From a bacterium (GTDB lineage Bacteria; Zixibacteria; MSB-5A5; GN15; FEB-12), in the NCBI GenBank assembly GCA_030668045.1, contig DAOUUR010000192.1, positions 1 to 5,503 of the forward strand: a stretch of 5,503 nucleotides of DNA. Reading direction: 5' to 3'. The notes under the pieces were generated by a model that saw nothing but the letters and a program-made list of their open reading frames with translations, ran no database searches and had not been told where the DNA came from. Below are positions 5,144-5,503 of this stretch, piece after piece (the first letter of the stretch is position 1; each line of letters begins with the position of its first letter). The translations under genes were made by a program, and so were the position numbers.

Positions 5144-5503
5144 TCTTCCTTGTCTCGAGATTTTTTCATATCTCGGGCCAGGTATGGTCGCAGATGGATA
5201 GGGTTTGGCTCTTCTACTACCCATGCGTCAAACTCAGCGTAGAGGCTATCCCGAAACGCCTCCTTGACTTCCACTACGTGTTCCCGCTTGAGGTGTCCGA
5301 TGATGCTTCGTCTGGCTTCCGAATATGGAACAGCTTCACGCCGTTCCAGCACCTTGATGACATGATAGCCGTATTTTGTCTTGACCGGCGCCGAAGCCTC
5401 TCCGATTGATGTCATCAAAGCAGCATGGTAGAACTCCTCGGGCATTTCCTCCGGTCCTATCTGCCCCAGATCGGCCAATTGCCGCCGCAGGTGCTTTTCA
5501 CCC
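5140..5503 (-). CDS. Parvulin-type peptidyl-prolyl cis-trans isomerase, C-terminal part (PrsA/SurA-like)
   Basis: The last 120 residues of a larger protein are visible; the N-terminus lies beyond the right edge, so no start is assigned. The visible part begins inside the rotamase domain. LADLGQIGPEEMPEEF corresponds to the family's G-x-LGxxxxxxMxPEF stretch. IGEASAPVKTKYGYHVIKVLERR is the conserved end of a parvulin (PpiC/SurA) domain, including the Gly-Tyr-His. About 60 residues follow: a charged probable helix (SEARRSIIGHLKREHVVEVK and on) and a lysine-rich tail. This arrangement is common in periplasmic or lipid-anchored foldases such as PrsA and SurA, but a signal peptide cannot be checked here. 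The stop overlaps the lipid kinase start, placing both in one operon and hinting at a shared envelope role. Whether the domain is catalytic cannot be judged from this fragment. Confidence 0.88.
   Translation of the reverse strand, partial: GEKHLRRQLADLGQIGPEEMPEEFYHAALMTSIGEASAPVKTKYGYHVIKVLERREAVPYSEARRSIIGHLKREHVVEVKEAFRDSLYAEFDAWVVEEPNPIHLRPYLARDMKKSRDKEE

Noticed and set aside
5144..5224. Extension of the lipid kinase upstream to 5224
   Set aside because: It would lie wholly inside the parvulin gene; the ATGA overlap and family alignment favour 5143.

Overview
The window is an ordinary chromosomal stretch of a bacterium. It is roughly half G+C, densely coded, and shows no sign of mobile elements, CRISPR arrays, tRNA or rRNA. 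The genes belong to widespread families and none fixes the taxon. The mixture (a bacterial ClC of the GHGVPEV type, a DGK1/SEC59-type lipid kinase coupled to a parvulin gene, near-leaderless promoters) would fit an uncultured FCB-group or related candidate phylum. That placement is a low-confidence guess.

Layout: (1) 1-935, minus: ClC-family anion transporter, with its C-terminus beyond the left edge. (2) 936-1090: divergent intergenic region with candidate promoters in both directions. (3) 1091-2239, plus: FAD-dependent amine/amino-acid oxidoreductase of the DAO family, resembling the sarcosine oxidase beta subunit. It converges with (4) 2267-4091, minus: a two-gene unit of low-specificity L-threonine aldolase followed 19 bp later by an MBL-fold hydrolase. 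A near-consensus promoter upstream would give an almost leaderless aldolase mRNA. (5) 4163-4488, minus: a self-contained cold-shock-protein unit with promoter, strong ribosome binding site, 67-codon gene and Rho-independent terminator. (6) 4508-5503, minus: the C-terminal part of a parvulin-type peptidyl-prolyl isomerase whose stop overlaps (ATGA) the start of a DGK1/SEC59/VTE5-like CTP-dependent lipid kinase.

How they may work together: the aldolase makes glycine and acetaldehyde from threonine, and the neighbouring DAO-family flavoenzyme could act on glycine or an N-methylated amino acid. They are transcribed towards each other, so this is only a contextual hint. The parvulin and the lipid kinase are translationally coupled and both probably act in the cell envelope. 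I found no clearly new biological system. The points most worth following up are the ClC that lacks both the central serine and the internal proton glutamate, the predicted leaderless aldolase promoter, and the uncharacterised MBL hydrolase tied to the aldolase.
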